The translations under genes and the position numbers were made by a program. The notes beneath the pieces were generated by a model, which saw nothing but the letters and a program-made list of their open reading frames with translations, had not been told where the DNA came from and made no database searches. 64,000 bases of DNA from Sacculina carcini (lineage: Eukaryota; Arthropoda; Thecostraca; Sacculinidae), in NCBI GenBank assembly GCA_916048095.2, contig OU696576.1:2768501-2832500 (forward strand). Direction: 5' to 3'. Below are positions 11,768-23,146 of this stretch, piece by piece (position 1 is the stretch's first letter; every line of letters starts with the position of its first letter).

Positions 11768-12607
11768 CATACATGTCAAATCCGGTGAACAGCACTAATG
11801 TAGATTCTGAACTATCCACTAACAGTGTTTGATTTGTGTCACTGATAACAAATTGGTTGATTTAAACCATTTAGACCAGCCTGATTTGAATAAGCCACTC
11901 CCAGTGAGGTATCACTTAGTAAAACCGCACCATATTTGTAAAATGAATTAAATAACTGAATTTGATTTGAATCATTGATTTTTTATTAAAAAAATCAATT
12001 GATTTAAATCAATGTGATTTAAATCAGCCAACCCTGGTTTCCGTATTGCGTTATACGCCTGAGTAGACAAGGCAGCGCAAGTGAGGTGGAAGTATACGCC
12101 GTATGTCTCTGTGGAGGGGGATCAGAATACCTCCACCGCACCCCTGCGTGTCGTAAGAGGCGACTGATGGGTGGTCGGGTTGTCGGCGACTAAACCGGCT
12201 CCCCCACTGGTTCCTATCAGTGCGGAGGGTGGCTAAACACCCTGCAGGACGAAATACAAAACCTGTCAAAGGGCGGATGAGCTTTTAACTAAAGCCAACG
12301 GCCATTTAGCTCGAGGGTGGAATATGAATTTCGTTGCCATAGCTGTGTGTCCCAGTCTTCCAGCGATGTTCCCATTCTCATCTGTTTAACGGGCTGCACG
12401 TTAGACTCTTCCTCTCTTTCCTTCTTTTCTTGCCGCAATCTCAAGCTGTGTAGGCAGGGTGAGGAGATGGATGGTGGCAGCGGCCTTATTTGCCATCGTG
12501 ACTGTCAGTGTCCGTGTTTCTGGGCGTACTCACGGTTCCACAAACTAATTGCCTTACCTGGTGTGGCGGCACCTCCAGGAATGACCTTTTGATCCGTCAT
12601 CTCAAAC

Positions 12608-12650
12608 ATCGTTTCATGGATCCCACAGAGACTGGGATCCATGAAACGAT
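12608..12650. repeat. 18-bp perfect foldback in the LINE leader
   Basis: 12608-12625 and 12633-12650 are exact reverse complements with loop CAGAGAC. The string ATCCCACAGAGAC recurs just downstream (around 12655-12667). This is the pattern expected from a replication template switch that copied a short stretch in inverted orientation. Confidence 0.85.
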
Positions 12651-12699
12651 CCCACATCCCACAGAGACATTTTCACTCACATTTTTTGGACTGTTTTCT

Positions 12700-15596
12700 A
12701 TGGATTTATTGACCTCGGCATGTCCTTGGATACGATTTTGTCTTCACGTTGGATTGTACTGTTTTGGCTTATTACTTCTCTGCGGCGACATCGAAACAAA
12801 TCCCGGGCCTGTGTTTGAGCGGCGGTCATGTAGGGTGTTATGCGCAAACGTTCGCGGCCTTGCGGAAAACCTCCAGGACATTTCGCTCGTTGCCCAGTCG
12901 CATGACATCATCATTTGCTCTGAAACCATTTTGTCCAGTCTTCGCCACAAATCTGAATTGCTGATTTCTGGATTTTCAGAGCCTGCGCTTATCTACCGTG
13001 ATGCCTCCAAACGCAGACGCGGCATGTCGCTTTATGTACGCAATGGTTTTTCTGCTCACCGGTACATTAAGTTCGAATGCGACTGTCATGAAGGCCTTGT
13101 CATTCGTGTATGTTCAAAGTTGACCAATTATTATATATTCGGCTACTACCGCAACCCCGACTCGGACGATTCCATATATGATTGCTTCATTCGTGCAATG
13201 TCTGTGATCCAGGAGAACGACCGTAAAGCGGCCTTTGTCTTTGCCGGTGATTTCAACGCACATCAGAGCGAATGGTTTTCTAGAAGCACGACTGATTCAC
13301 ATGGTCGTGCTGCATTGGATTTTGCCAATATCTCCGGTTGTGATCAGTTGGTTACCAGTCCGACTCATTCATCCGGCAACTGTCTCGATCTGGTTTTCAC
13401 TGATGTACCTGATGTCGTCAAAGTTACCATCCTCGCTCCACTTGGATCTTCTGATCACTCTGCTCTGAGCATTCAGCTCAATCTTCGGCAGTCTGTGCCC
13501 GTGCATACGATCAGAAAAGAGGTGTTCATGAAGTCACGTGTTAACTGGGACAATGTAATGAACGATGTGCGTAACATTCGTCCAGGTCCGATTTTGAGTA
13601 GCGACGACCCTGCATCGTCATTGAACGACCAACTGTCCACGATCATATCTCGTCGGGTGCCCGTTAAGAAACTTTCCTTCCGTTCCAATGATAAGTCCTG
13701 GTTCAATGCCGATTGCCATTCTGCCCGTCAAATAAAACAGGCAGCTTACCATCATTGGTCCAGGTCCAGGACTTCCGAAGCTTGGAATGAGTATGTGACG
13801 GCCAGGGCTTCTTGTGCGGCGACTTACCGGCAGGCCGAACGGCAGAGACACAGTTCTGCCAAAGAATTGTTGTCGTCGACGTCTGACCCTCACAAATGGT
13901 GGTCCACTCTCAAGTCCATCATTCACGGTGTGCGTACAACTCTCCCGCCTCTCCTATCTGCAACGGGGAAGGTGGTGTCAAGTCCGACTGAGAAAGCAGA
14001 TTTGCTCATGCGTCATTTCGACAGCAAACTCTCTCGTCGTCCTTTTTCTACTGATGACACTGTATATGATAAACCTGCGTTGACGGGAGTGGCTTTCAGA
14101 TCTAAGGAAGTGAAAAGTCTGCTTGAATCTCTTGACACCAATGGCGGCACTGATCCTCTGGGTATGTTTCCCTTATTTCTGAAGAACACTGCTCAAGCAT
14201 TGGCTCCAAAACTTAGTGCCGCTTTTAGACGACTAATTAGGCGCGGCAGTTTTCCATCGTGCTGCCGATCGCCAATATCACTCCAATTCCAAAAGGTCCT
14301 TCGTCATCCGATCCCAGTCAATACCGGCCTATTTCAATAACACCTCTGCTATCCAAGGTTTTCGAACATGTGGTTTGTCGTCGTCTGGCTCAATACCTTG
14401 AAAAACACAGTTTGCTGCCGCCTAATCAATTCGCATTTCGCAAAAATCTCGGCACCACGGACGCCTTGCTCTCCATCACTCATATTGTGCAACAGGCCCT
14501 AGATCGAGGACAGGAAGCTGTGATAGTCCAGCTAGACTCTTCAGCCGCGTTCGATAGAGTCAATCACGATGGCCTGATCCGAAAGCTAAAGTCTCTCAGG
14601 GTCGGAAGAAGAGTCCTATCAGTTATGACCCAATTCCTTCAAGGTCGCAAGCACAGAGTATGTGTTGATGGTAGACACAGTGAATGGCATGATGTTCACT
14701 CGGGTGTTCCCCAAGGGAGTGTATTGGGTCCTCTCTTGTTCAATGTCTACACATCAGATCTGCTCAGCCTAACCTCGCATCCTGTTTTTGCTTACGCGGA
14801 TGATGTAACTATGGTGGCTACCGTTGACACTCCAGAGCGGCGACCCAATGTGAGTTGGTCACTGAACGAAGACCTGCGCAGAATATCCATATGGTGTGAC
14901 ACTTGGAATATGAAGCTTAACTAAAAAAAGCCGAAGTTTTTGTGTGTTTCTCGGTCTCGCACATTGAATCCATCGCTCGATCCTTTGTTGGTTAATGGCT
15001 GCGCAGTGGAAGAATGTAACGCAGTCGATATCCTTGGAGTTCGATTCGATTCAAGGCTGACTTTTGAGAAACAGGTTCGTCGTCTTGTGGTTTCCGCTTC
15101 TCAGAAACCTGGAATTCTTCGAAAAGCATATCGTGTACTCAATGATCGTTCGATATCTGCCTCGTGTTTGCGCTGCTTCGTTCTTCCTGTTCTCGAGTAC
15201 TGTGCTCCTGTTTGGTCGTCAGCTGCTGATTCGCATCTCTGGCTCATTGACAGAGTTGGCTCCTCTGCCAGCTTCCTCTGTGGTGGAGATGCATGCTGGA
15301 ATCTTGGTCATCGTAGGGACATCTCCAACGTTTGTATGCTGTTCAAGATATTGACCAACGAAAGACACCCTCTACACGGTGCTGTGTCTCATCAGCGACA
15401 CTTTGCTAAGGTCACTCGACTGGCAGTAAATTCACATTCGCTCTGCCTACAAGAGCCAAAACGCAGAGCGAATCAGTTTAAGCGTAGTTTCGTTGCCAGC
15501 TCTGTGCGGTTGTGGAATCGGTTGGATGAGGGTGTGTGCAGAGCCAGCACAGTCCGATCATTCAAAAGTGCTGCCAACAAAGTTTTGAGAAATTGA
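12700..15596 (+). pseudogene. LINE ORF2: 2A-like motif, endonuclease, RT
   Basis: I take the ATG at 12700 as a plausible start; the frame is open back to 12508. A hydrophobic stretch runs straight into GDIETNPGP (12784-12810), then an apurinic endonuclease (CANVRGL, GDFNAHQSEW, GSSDHSALS). The frame shifts near 14260 at the start of the RT, which then shows ITPIPKG, QFAFRK, VQLDSSAAFDRV, SGVPQGSVLGPLLF and FAYADDVTMV. A single TAA at 14922-14924 interrupts it just after the RT core. The C-terminal region continues in the same frame to 15596. One frameshift and one nonsense codon make it inactive but young. Confidence 0.88.
12784..12810 (+). other. 2A-like StopGo motif
   Basis: The nine codons read GDIETNPGP, which matches the 2A consensus DxExNPGP. 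They follow a leucine-rich run (YCFGLLLLC). In 2A peptides the ribosome skips the bond between the last Gly and Pro, releasing an upstream peptide co-translationally. The released leader would be about 36 residues if translation starts at 12700. Confidence 0.8.
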
Positions 15597-15761
15597 CGAG
15601 TTTAGTTCCACCTAAATTATTTATTTATTCATTTATTTGAGATTTATTTTGAGATTGACCTATGTATTTATTTATTTATATTATTTATGGATCGTTTTGT
15701 GATGTGTGTGTATGTGTGTGTGCGACTATCGTGTATGTGTGTTTGTGCGAGTGCGTTTATG

Positions 15762-15870
<109 letters not shown>

Positions 15871-16057
15871 CTTGCGAATTAATCTAGTCAAATTGTTGTT
15901 GTGGTGTATTACTGTGGTATTAGTGCGTGTGTGTGTGCGTTAGGGATATGGTGTTTGCATAAGCAAGTGTGTATGTGTATGTGAGTGAAAGTGTGCGTGT
16001 TTGTGTGGCTGTGATCCTTGCGCGAGCGGTAGGTGTTTGTTTTGTGAATGCGTAGTC

Positions 16058-16521
16058 CAACCTAACCCAACCCAACCTAACCCAACCCAACCAAACCTAA
16101 CACGACCCAACCCAACTTTTATTTCTTTATTTCTTATTCTTCCTTTCTTATTATATTTATTCTTTATTCTATGCCCAACCTAACTTTTTTCCATTATTTC
16201 TATTTTATGTCACGAAACTCATTATATCGGGATCGCCAAGTCGATGTTTGGCAGAGGCGTGAATATAATAATTTTCAATCATACTTGAAATATATATATA
16301 TAAAAACGGTTTGACTAAATCGGTCGCAAATACAATGTTTCAATATGACGATGAATCACTCGCCACGTTTATATAAAGTGTCTGGTTTATTTCAAATACC
16401 GCGGTAAGGATTAAAATGCCAGATGAATTCATTGGCGTCAAGCCGATGATGAATATATTTACCTGATACACAGGTATAGGATTAAAACATTTGCCGGTAA
16501 CAAAGACCAAATTTACACACA
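16058..16521 (+). repeat. Left terminal inverted repeat of the Polinton
   Basis: Reverse complement of about 27877-28390 with few differences. The outer 60 bp are CCTAACCCAACCC tandem repeats. The inner end is where CAAATTTACACACAAT stops matching. A further partial direct repeat of its interior lies at about 16552-16600. No gene is assigned inside. Confidence 0.9.
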
Positions 16522-16751
16522 ATTTATGTAAATGTAGCCGAAACGAATGCCTGTGAATCACTAGCTACGTTTATACAACGTGTCTGGTTTATGTCAAACA
16601 CTGACTAAATCGGATTAAAACGCTATTCGACTGTGTCGGAATTGATACAAAAATGACTTGCAGCGAAATGACCTTTGTGTATTTTCACTTGATACACAAC
16701 TATGGCAAATATACAAGTGGAAATCATGTAGAATCTTATTGACGACACGAT

Positions 16752-17075
16752 TCAACGAACACATCGTGAACACAAATGTTTGTTGATTTTTCGATCAATC
16801 TTTATGATGTAAATCATATCGTGTGTCTCATACACAATTTCCAGTTCAGCCGACCATGTATCAGGCACAGAAACACCTTCCTGTAGAGCGTCCGAAAGAC
16901 ACACGTCAAACGATGTGTACTCCTTGTACGATTCGCTGATGATTTGTTTGCAATCTGACGAACTACCACCAACATAGCGATAGTTATAATTAGGCACTAG
17001 TGTAGCAGGAGAAACACAGCTCATGATGTTTATACAAAGAAAGATAAACAATGACTGTAAGAACGAAATTATCAA
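16752..17075 (-). CDS. Hypothetical Polinton protein with hydrophobic N-terminus
   Basis: 107 codons. The first 20 residues (MIISFLQSLFIFLCINIMSC) look like a signal peptide or membrane anchor. The rest has several cysteines and no domain I recognise. It is the first gene inside the left inverted repeat and points outward. It may be a chance frame. Confidence 0.35.
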   Translation of the reverse strand: MIISFLQSLFIFLCINIMSCVSPATLVPNYNYRYVGGSSSDCKQIISESYKEYTSFDVCLSDALQEGVSVPDTWSAELEIVYETHDMIYIIKIDRKINKHLCSRCVR

Positions 17076-17206
17076 ACACGGAGTGATGGCGATAATTATG
17101 ACGCATGCGTCGAAAAGTAGTGCAATTAGTCTCAGCCGTGATACGCAGTTGATCTCGAGACGTTTGCGGGTGAGGTTGTGTAGTTTTTTATCGCGGAACT
17201 GTCAAC

Positions 17207-17725
17207 ATGAGTCAGGTGAATACAAACGTTGATACGGCCAAGCGGATCCTACCATTAGAACATCATGCGGTCAAGTTTGTTGCCGACACACCATTAATCT
17301 GTGGACACCCGCTGGAGCAGAGGATTTGGATTATTTTCGGACGACTGGAAAAACACAGTCAGACGGATTTCGATCACTTACAAAAACAGCTTACAAATAT
17401 TATGCAACTTGAGCGATATTTTGACCCTTTTTGGAAACTTCGTCGCGGCGCGGTCAGAATATTCACCAACGAGGAGCGTGCACTACAGATTGTGATCGAT
17501 ACACTTATGAGTCGGCCAATGAGAGATGCTGTTCTTGGAGCCGTTGCAGCTGCTTTATCATTCAAAGTGTTGTCGGTGGCGTTGGTGCGAAGTGACGAGA
17601 CTCAGATTTACCGGCCGCGCGATGAGACCCGCAACACAATGGAGTGGATGAAGACCATTGTTATGAGCTACTATGACTCGAGAAAACAGTACTTGACCGA
17701 AACCAAGATTTATCGCGAATTATAG
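17207..17725 (+). CDS. Hypothetical Polinton protein, 172 aa
   Basis: An intact frame starting MSQVNTNVD with no recognised domain. It is mixed charged and hydrophobic, with an alanine-rich hydrophobic segment in the middle (AVLGAVAAALSF). It points rightward while the next six genes point leftward, so it converges with the capsid/protease block. Its length and isolated position suggest a real accessory gene of this Polinton lineage, but no function can be assigned. Confidence 0.55.
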   Translation: MSQVNTNVDTAKRILPLEHHAVKFVADTPLICGHPLEQRIWIIFGRLEKHSQTDFDHLQKQLTNIMQLERYFDPFWKLRRGAVRIFTNEERALQIVIDTLMSRPMRDAVLGAVAAALSFKVLSVALVRSDETQIYRPRDETRNTMEWMKTIVMSYYDSRKQYLTETKIYREL

Positions 17726-17899
17726 CCGACAAAATGAAGATGATTGTGCACAAGGAGGTTCAAGGTGAACCACATAGTAAACGGAACAAAATTTGTTGAA
17801 TTATTCTATGTGTACGGTATACCAATACATTTCGTAATGTGTCACAAGAGTTTTATTATTGCGCGCGAAAAAAAAAAAACTTTGTTATCGTTCAATTTA

Positions 17900-18424
17900 T
17901 TAAAATGGTAGCATGCGCGGTGTACACAGATTCATTGCATACATCAATTTAGCGAAATGTTGACAACGTAAAATACAGCAGTTTGTAGGAATGACATGAT
18001 TATATGGACACGGCGTGATGTTGGGTAGTACATGTATGTTGCGTGCGTTCATGGATAAGTAGTCAGGTAGGATGTCTTCGAGATTTTCAATGTGTAGTTC
18101 AAGTAGATGCGAAAGTCGACGAGCCTTGTCGAGTCCTTTGGCGTAGATGTGGCCGGGTGCTAGACGTTGTATGAGGGAACTTGCGGCGCGTAGCCTTTCT
18201 TCATACTTTTGCGTGTTGTAAGGATTGTAATTGTATTCCAAGCCGTGTAGGGTCGCCGTCAAAAATAGAAAATGGTTGCGTCGCTCAGCGTTGAGTTTTA
18301 AATGTGGAGGCGGTAAGATGGTGTGCCACAAGTACCCCGAACACAGGTCATGCACAGCCAATTCCTTGACAACAAAAGGCGAATCCTTGTGCTGGAAACC
18401 GTCGCAGTCTACAAGTATGACCAT
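17900..18424 (-). CDS. Conserved-looking Polinton protein (DCDGFQ motif)
   Basis: I chose the internal Met at 18424, which gives MVILVDCDGFQ; the frame is open back to 18472 and would then overlap the protease gene by 64 bp. The N-terminal beta-strand-like stretch with two Asp residues, followed by FVVKELAVHD, resembles the start of an RNase H-like fold, but I see no complete catalytic set. It is last in the leftward block, downstream of the protease. Function unknown. Confidence 0.6.
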   Translation of the reverse strand: MVILVDCDGFQHKDSPFVVKELAVHDLCSGYLWHTILPPPHLKLNAERRNHFLFLTATLHGLEYNYNPYNTQKYEERLRAASSLIQRLAPGHIYAKGLDKARRLSHLLELHIENLEDILPDYLSMNARNIHVLPNITPCPYNHVIPTNCCILRCQHFAKLMYAMNLCTPRMLPF

Positions 18425-18855
18425 ATCAGCGCTAAAAGCTGATTGTTGATAGCAGGATCGGTGGATAGGCACGAAACAAAATCGTGCAGATCCCAGCCGG
18501 CGTCAAACAATGCAACAAATAGAGCACAGTACTGTCCACACACGTCCGAGTCCGGCGCCTGAATGACGCGCGTGTTCAACATACATCGACTGTAATTGAC
18601 ATGTTTGTTTATAAAATTTACAAACGAGGGATGCCAGATGGGTGAGTTGCCAGACGAGTCGAAATATTGGATATTTTCACCGTCCCAGGCAAACACGACC
18701 CAATGCAGACCCGATTGCCAGCGCGGTTGTATATTCACAATAATTGATGTGCGCACACCGCGAGCAAATGTGAGATGTTTTAGCCGGTCGCACGCCCAAA
18801 CCCCTCGAAATGTGGCGACTGTGTCGAGCAACCGTTCCAATTCAAGAGCGTTCAT
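18409..18855 (-). CDS. Adenain-like cysteine protease (Polinton PRO)
   Basis: 148 residues, somewhat shorter than adenovirus protease. The catalytic set is visible in the family order: His51 (GLHWVVF), Asp66 (YFDSSG), then Gln108 and Cys110 (DVCGQYCALF). The family matures capsid proteins in adenoviruses and is assumed to do the same in Polintons. Its ATG overlaps the stop of the capsid gene in an ATGA arrangement, which supports coupled expression. The frame is intact with all catalytic residues present. Confidence 0.9.
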   Translation of the reverse strand: MNALELERLLDTVATFRGVWACDRLKHLTFARGVRTSIIVNIQPRWQSGLHWVVFAWDGENIQYFDSSGNSPIWHPSFVNFINKHVNYSRCMLNTRVIQAPDSDVCGQYCALFVALFDAGWDLHDFVSCLSTDPAINNQLLALIWSYL

Positions 18856-20141
18856 AGTTGAAAATCTGTGCTGACACGTCCGGTGCTGTCAATTGTGATT
18901 TCGTTTTCAAACGTGGCGTAGATTAGAACGTTATTTGTCTCGGGTAGAGCGTAGTAGAATGCCAGCTCACACCTCACATTACCTTGTTCACGCGGATGCA
19001 AATGATCACCACCACACTGACCCGGAGTCAAATCTACAATAAACAGAGTATAGCCGGACGCATAATCATCATGTGTGATATCCAGGCCCTGGTTTTCCGT
19101 ATCGAGACCGGTGCCGTCAAACAGTGACAGATACGATCTCATATATAGACCTTTTGTGAAATCGGGGCGATAAGGGTGTGACGGGTACGGCTCGCCATTT
19201 ATATAGAACTGAAGACTGTTTAGATGGTAGTGGTGAAAATTCCATGGGTTTTTCTGTAGCGATCCATGATACGCTTCAGTGCTTACGAGTCCCAGCAGAA
19301 TTTGTCGCGGCACTTGTGAGGTGAAAATATTATTCAGCGTTCCACTCATGTTTCCTTTGGGGAGAGTATATGTTTTCAGTAGAACTCGTGGAATAGGATA
19401 ACGGGCTGGTGTCTTCGCCAGCTGTTTGTGAAAATTCACCCACATCGAGTCGGAAAGCGTTATTTTCTCGACATGCACACACAGGTCGACAATTTCAATC
19501 TTGTATTCTCCCTCGGCACCGAGTAGAGCAAACTGATCAGAGTTTCGAATCAGTTTGAGTTTCTCCGAAACTGTACCGGGCAATATACGACATTGATGGT
19601 TGTTATCCAGTTGTAGCGGTATACAAAAATCAAAAACTTTGCTTCCAGCCACCCATTGTTTGCGTTCGTTAAAACCAATGTTCAAAAGTTTAACATCATG
19701 CAAGTGTCCAGCAGTATCTTTACGCCAAAAACCCGACCGTAAATGACCGTTTTTAGCGTTCTGGATATACGACAACAACGTCTCAAGATAGGCACGATAA
19801 CCATACAGCGCGCTGGAATCCGATACAATAGTATCACCAATCTGATAGTCAATCTGTTTGAAGAGAGCATGTGGTAGCAGGTTGACAACGCTCAAGTTGG
19901 CGTCGTCCATTAGTTCGCTACCGTCACGATTGACAACACGTGCTTTGCCATAGAGCTTGGTTTTTGATGGACGCGTAGACGATTTACCGAGCGCAGGTAA
20001 GTGAAATTCAAACGGACCTTCGCTGCTTAGTCGACTCACCGGGTAATATACATGGGTTTTGGACGATTTCACACTGGTTTCAAACACTGGTCGAGAGAAT
20101 ACCTCGGTTATTTCACAAGCGCATTCGTCTACGTTTTGCAT
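18852..20141 (-). CDS. Polinton major capsid protein (double jelly-roll)
   Basis: The frame is open from 20228 (458 codons). I prefer the internal Met at 20141 because it shortens the overlap with the upstream gene to about 29 bp and starts just before the region typical of the family. The motif NPWNFHHYHLNSLQFYINGEP and the following YPSHPYRPDF and YLSLFDGTG match the Polinton protein known in databases as F54H12.2-like, which Krupovic and colleagues identified as the double-jelly-roll capsid protein. The frame is intact, so the capsid gene survives although the polymerase is broken. It would form the icosahedral shell of a virion-like particle, if one is made. Confidence 0.85.
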   Translation of the reverse strand: MQNVDECACEITEVFSRPVFETSVKSSKTHVYYPVSRLSSEGPFEFHLPALGKSSTRPSKTKLYGKARVVNRDGSELMDDANLSVVNLLPHALFKQIDYQIGDTIVSDSSALYGYRAYLETLLSYIQNAKNGHLRSGFWRKDTAGHLHDVKLLNIGFNERKQWVAGSKVFDFCIPLQLDNNHQCRILPGTVSEKLKLIRNSDQFALLGAEGEYKIEIVDLCVHVEKITLSDSMWVNFHKQLAKTPARYPIPRVLLKTYTLPKGNMSGTLNNIFTSQVPRQILLGLVSTEAYHGSLQKNPWNFHHYHLNSLQFYINGEPYPSHPYRPDFTKGLYMRSYLSLFDGTGLDTENQGLDITHDDYASGYTLFIVDLTPGQCGGDHLHPREQGNVRCELAFYYALPETNNVLIYATFENEITIDSTGRVSTDFQL

Positions 20142-20502
20142 TGTCAAAGATGTCGCGTTCCTGCTGACGTCGTTGACCAACACCTTTTCGTTTTGTCGGT
20201 CGTCGAGAGACTGATTGATTCGTCGCACGATTTAAACTATTTATACTGGCTCGAAGAATACGTTTAGCTTCGTGTCGAGAGCGATTGCGGACGGCTTGAC
20301 TTGCATTTTCTCCATCGAGAACATCTTGTAGTGTGCGTACACCCGTCTTCAGGGCGGATTTGGCCAGATGTTTTGTCAGAGGTTGTTTGGCAACAGTTTT
20401 GATGGCGGGTACCACCACTCTCATTAAGCCTCTAAAAATACTCCCAAGTCCGCTACCACGTTGTATCATTGGACCTCGAAATATCAACTGAGAATTTGTC
20501 AT
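20113..20502 (-). CDS. Small basic Polinton virion-type protein
   Basis: 129 residues, very basic. A glycine-rich amphipathic start (GSGLGSIFRGLMRVVVPAIK) is followed by an Arg/Lys-rich tail (RRPTKRKG, AKRRRMRL). Similar short proteins sit next to the capsid gene in other Polintons and recall adenovirus core or cement precursors cleaved by the protease. The exact role is inferred only. It overlaps the start of the capsid frame and follows the minor-capsid gene by a 4-bp stop/start overlap. Confidence 0.65.
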   Translation of the reverse strand: MTNSQLIFRGPMIQRGSGLGSIFRGLMRVVVPAIKTVAKQPLTKHLAKSALKTGVRTLQDVLDGENASQAVRNRSRHEAKRILRASINSLNRATNQSVSRRPTKRKGVGQRRQQERDIFDNAKRRRMRL

Positions 20503-21231
20503 TGTTGTGTTTGCATAAAATGTAGTGTCAGGTACGAACGACCGTGGTGAAATGGAACCAATTGTCCATTGCTTTGTCTTATATGCACTCCCAGATCGGT
20601 AATGAACTCATCTTCCAGCGGTACATACTGAATTTGATTGAATGTTCGATGAATTTGAGGTGATTGTATATCGTTCGTGTACGGACTGACAACACGTAAT
20701 ACCGGAGCCATAGTATCACCGACCATCTGCGCCTGTAGCTTGTCCATGTAGATATACAAAAATGCTGGGTTGAGTCGACTTACATCCATCACATTCGACG
20801 AGCGTGTATGTTTTTCAATAACAGCGCGACTATCTGACACTAAGTGGTTGGTGAACCCTAGCTATTTTGGTGCTTACTGATACGTCAGTGTCCCCACACC
20901 ATACATGTCCACCAGTATCCAGAGTGAGCACCGGCCTACCGCAAACATAGTGGAAATTTTCCAGCAGCGCCTGATTGGACATGTAGTGCCCAGTGATGAG
21001 CTGGAATGTCTCACCATCAATCTCGAATTCATTCATACGATTTTCTACATTCAGCCAGCGAGCGGAAAATGTGATTTCGGCCAGTCCAACAGTCCACGAA
21101 CGATCTAGATTCAGTGGCGCTGGTAACTGAACACGAAATTGAGATGCAGTGTTTCCAGGATAAAGGTGCAGACAGCTCGAACTGTCCAACGACACATAGA
21201 AGCATTGGCTGGACATTTTTCGAAAATGCAG
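20499..21231 (-). pseudogene. Minor-capsid-like protein, copy B
   Basis: The N-terminal part (from the Met at 21231) has FYVSLDSSSC and a WTVGLAEITF stretch. The C-terminal part, in a different frame from 20840, has APVLRVVSPY, YVPLEDEF and VPFHHGRSYLTLHF. Together they match the Polinton PX-type protein thought to be the penton or minor capsid component. The two halves overlap by 11 bp in different frames, so an indel near 20835 breaks the gene. It is shorter than the roughly 350-400 residues I expect for this family. Its Met follows copy A without any stop codon. Confidence 0.7.
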
Positions 21232-22029
21232 CGTCAAAATTAGCCCTGGGCCGGTAGTGAAAGGGAATTTCTTACGGGATTCGTCAAGGATTTCAACCTG
21301 AACAGTAGATAGATTGGAATGTGACAAAGGTTTATAATACATTTGATTAAATACCAATTCTTGTATTGGCGACGTATTAATCACATGTATTTGACGGAGT
21401 TGTGGTTGCAGTGAGCGGTTGACAATTTGTGCAGCTACAAGATCTGTTTCGATAGTCAACAATTGCGTCGAGGCTGGGTCCAACGGAAACGGTGTGGACA
21501 TGACCATGGTGATATCGCTGGCGTCAAACACACCATAATGTGCATAGTGATATCATCGTATCGAGTGTGCTATCGATCCGTTGACATTCAATAGTCGGGA
21601 AAATTGTTCGCTTATGTGCAACACAATGTTTGTAACCTCCAGCCATAAATGATTGTCTCGTGATACTTTTACTTTCACATGATCGCTATTCACATGCGTT
21701 TGTAGCGCCGAAATGAACGTATCGGCAGTATACTTGCCAGCATACACAGTTGATGATTTATTGAGATCGCCCGTATTTGGACTGTACTCTGAAAATAGTA
21801 TATCTTTGTTGAGGGTCAGCCAGTTGGTGGGCAGTAAAACAGAGTGTAAGGCCACTTGCCATTGCTGTGTATCTAAGCATAAAGGCTGAGCGAGATTCAC
21901 CGAGAATTCAGCGGTGGTGTTATGTGCGAAGGTCTCAGTGCTTGCCACACTTGGCAGCGTTACATAAAACTCGTTCATATCGACCAGCACACTAAGTATA
22001 TTTATGCGTTTGTTGGTCTTTATATACAA
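21232..22029 (-). pseudogene. Minor-capsid-like protein, copy A
   Basis: Paralogue of copy B: FYVTLPSVAS and WQVALHSVLL occupy the same positions as FYVSLDSSSC and WTVGLAEITF. The C-terminal part also ends KFPFTTGPGLILTLHF, like the end of copy B. A single in-frame TGA (21555-21553) interrupts it after about 158 codons and the same frame then continues. It has no stop of its own and runs directly into the Met of copy B, giving an A-B head-to-tail fusion frame. Confidence 0.7.
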
Positions 22030-22067
22030 ACAGGAAACAAAATAAACTTATATAAAAAGAAGAAATA

Positions 22068-23000
<933 letters not shown>

Positions 23001-23146
23001 ACATACACACATGTTAATCGTTGCAGTAAATTTGGGTGCGGTCTAGTTGAATCAGTGACTAAGATACCTTATTAGGAATACAGATACCAGGGCGTGGCGC
23101 GCACTGTTTGAACAAACTGCTTGCATTAGTGACACGTCAACGCGTG

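Larger units (their letters stand above)
5646..12036 (+). mobile_element. Decayed hAT DNA transposon (hosting a gypsy element)
   Basis: The left end begins CACGGTTGGTGATTTTTT. The right end closes with AAATCAGCCAACCCTG, whose reverse complement starts CAGGGTTGGCTGATTT. The imperfect terminal repeats and the hAT transposase remnant inside agree on the superfamily. The interior is split at 6968-11772 by a complete LTR retrotransposon. The 8-bp flanks (5638-5645 and 12037-12044) do not match, so the target duplication has decayed or the ends are slightly misplaced. Confidence 0.75.
12050..15660 (+). mobile_element. APE-type non-LTR retrotransposon (CR1/L2-like LINE)
   Basis: Long 5' leader (about 12050-12699, GC-rich and without a long frame), an endonuclease-RT gene (12700-15596) and an AT-rich tail of ATTTATTT-type repeats. 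The exact 5' end and target duplication could not be set. The endonuclease plus RT order with a YADD box and the C-terminal region after the RT fit the CR1/L2/Jockey superfamily. A 2A-like motif near the N-terminus is typical of some members of these clades. Confidence 0.85.

Noticed and set aside
5638-12044. 8-bp target duplication of the hAT element
   Set aside because: GTCTTAGG and GTTTCCGT do not match well enough to claim a duplication.
16340-16561. Possible gene inside both Polinton terminal repeats
   Set aside because: The frame is present in both copies only because the repeats are nearly identical; it crosses the repeat border differently on the two sides.
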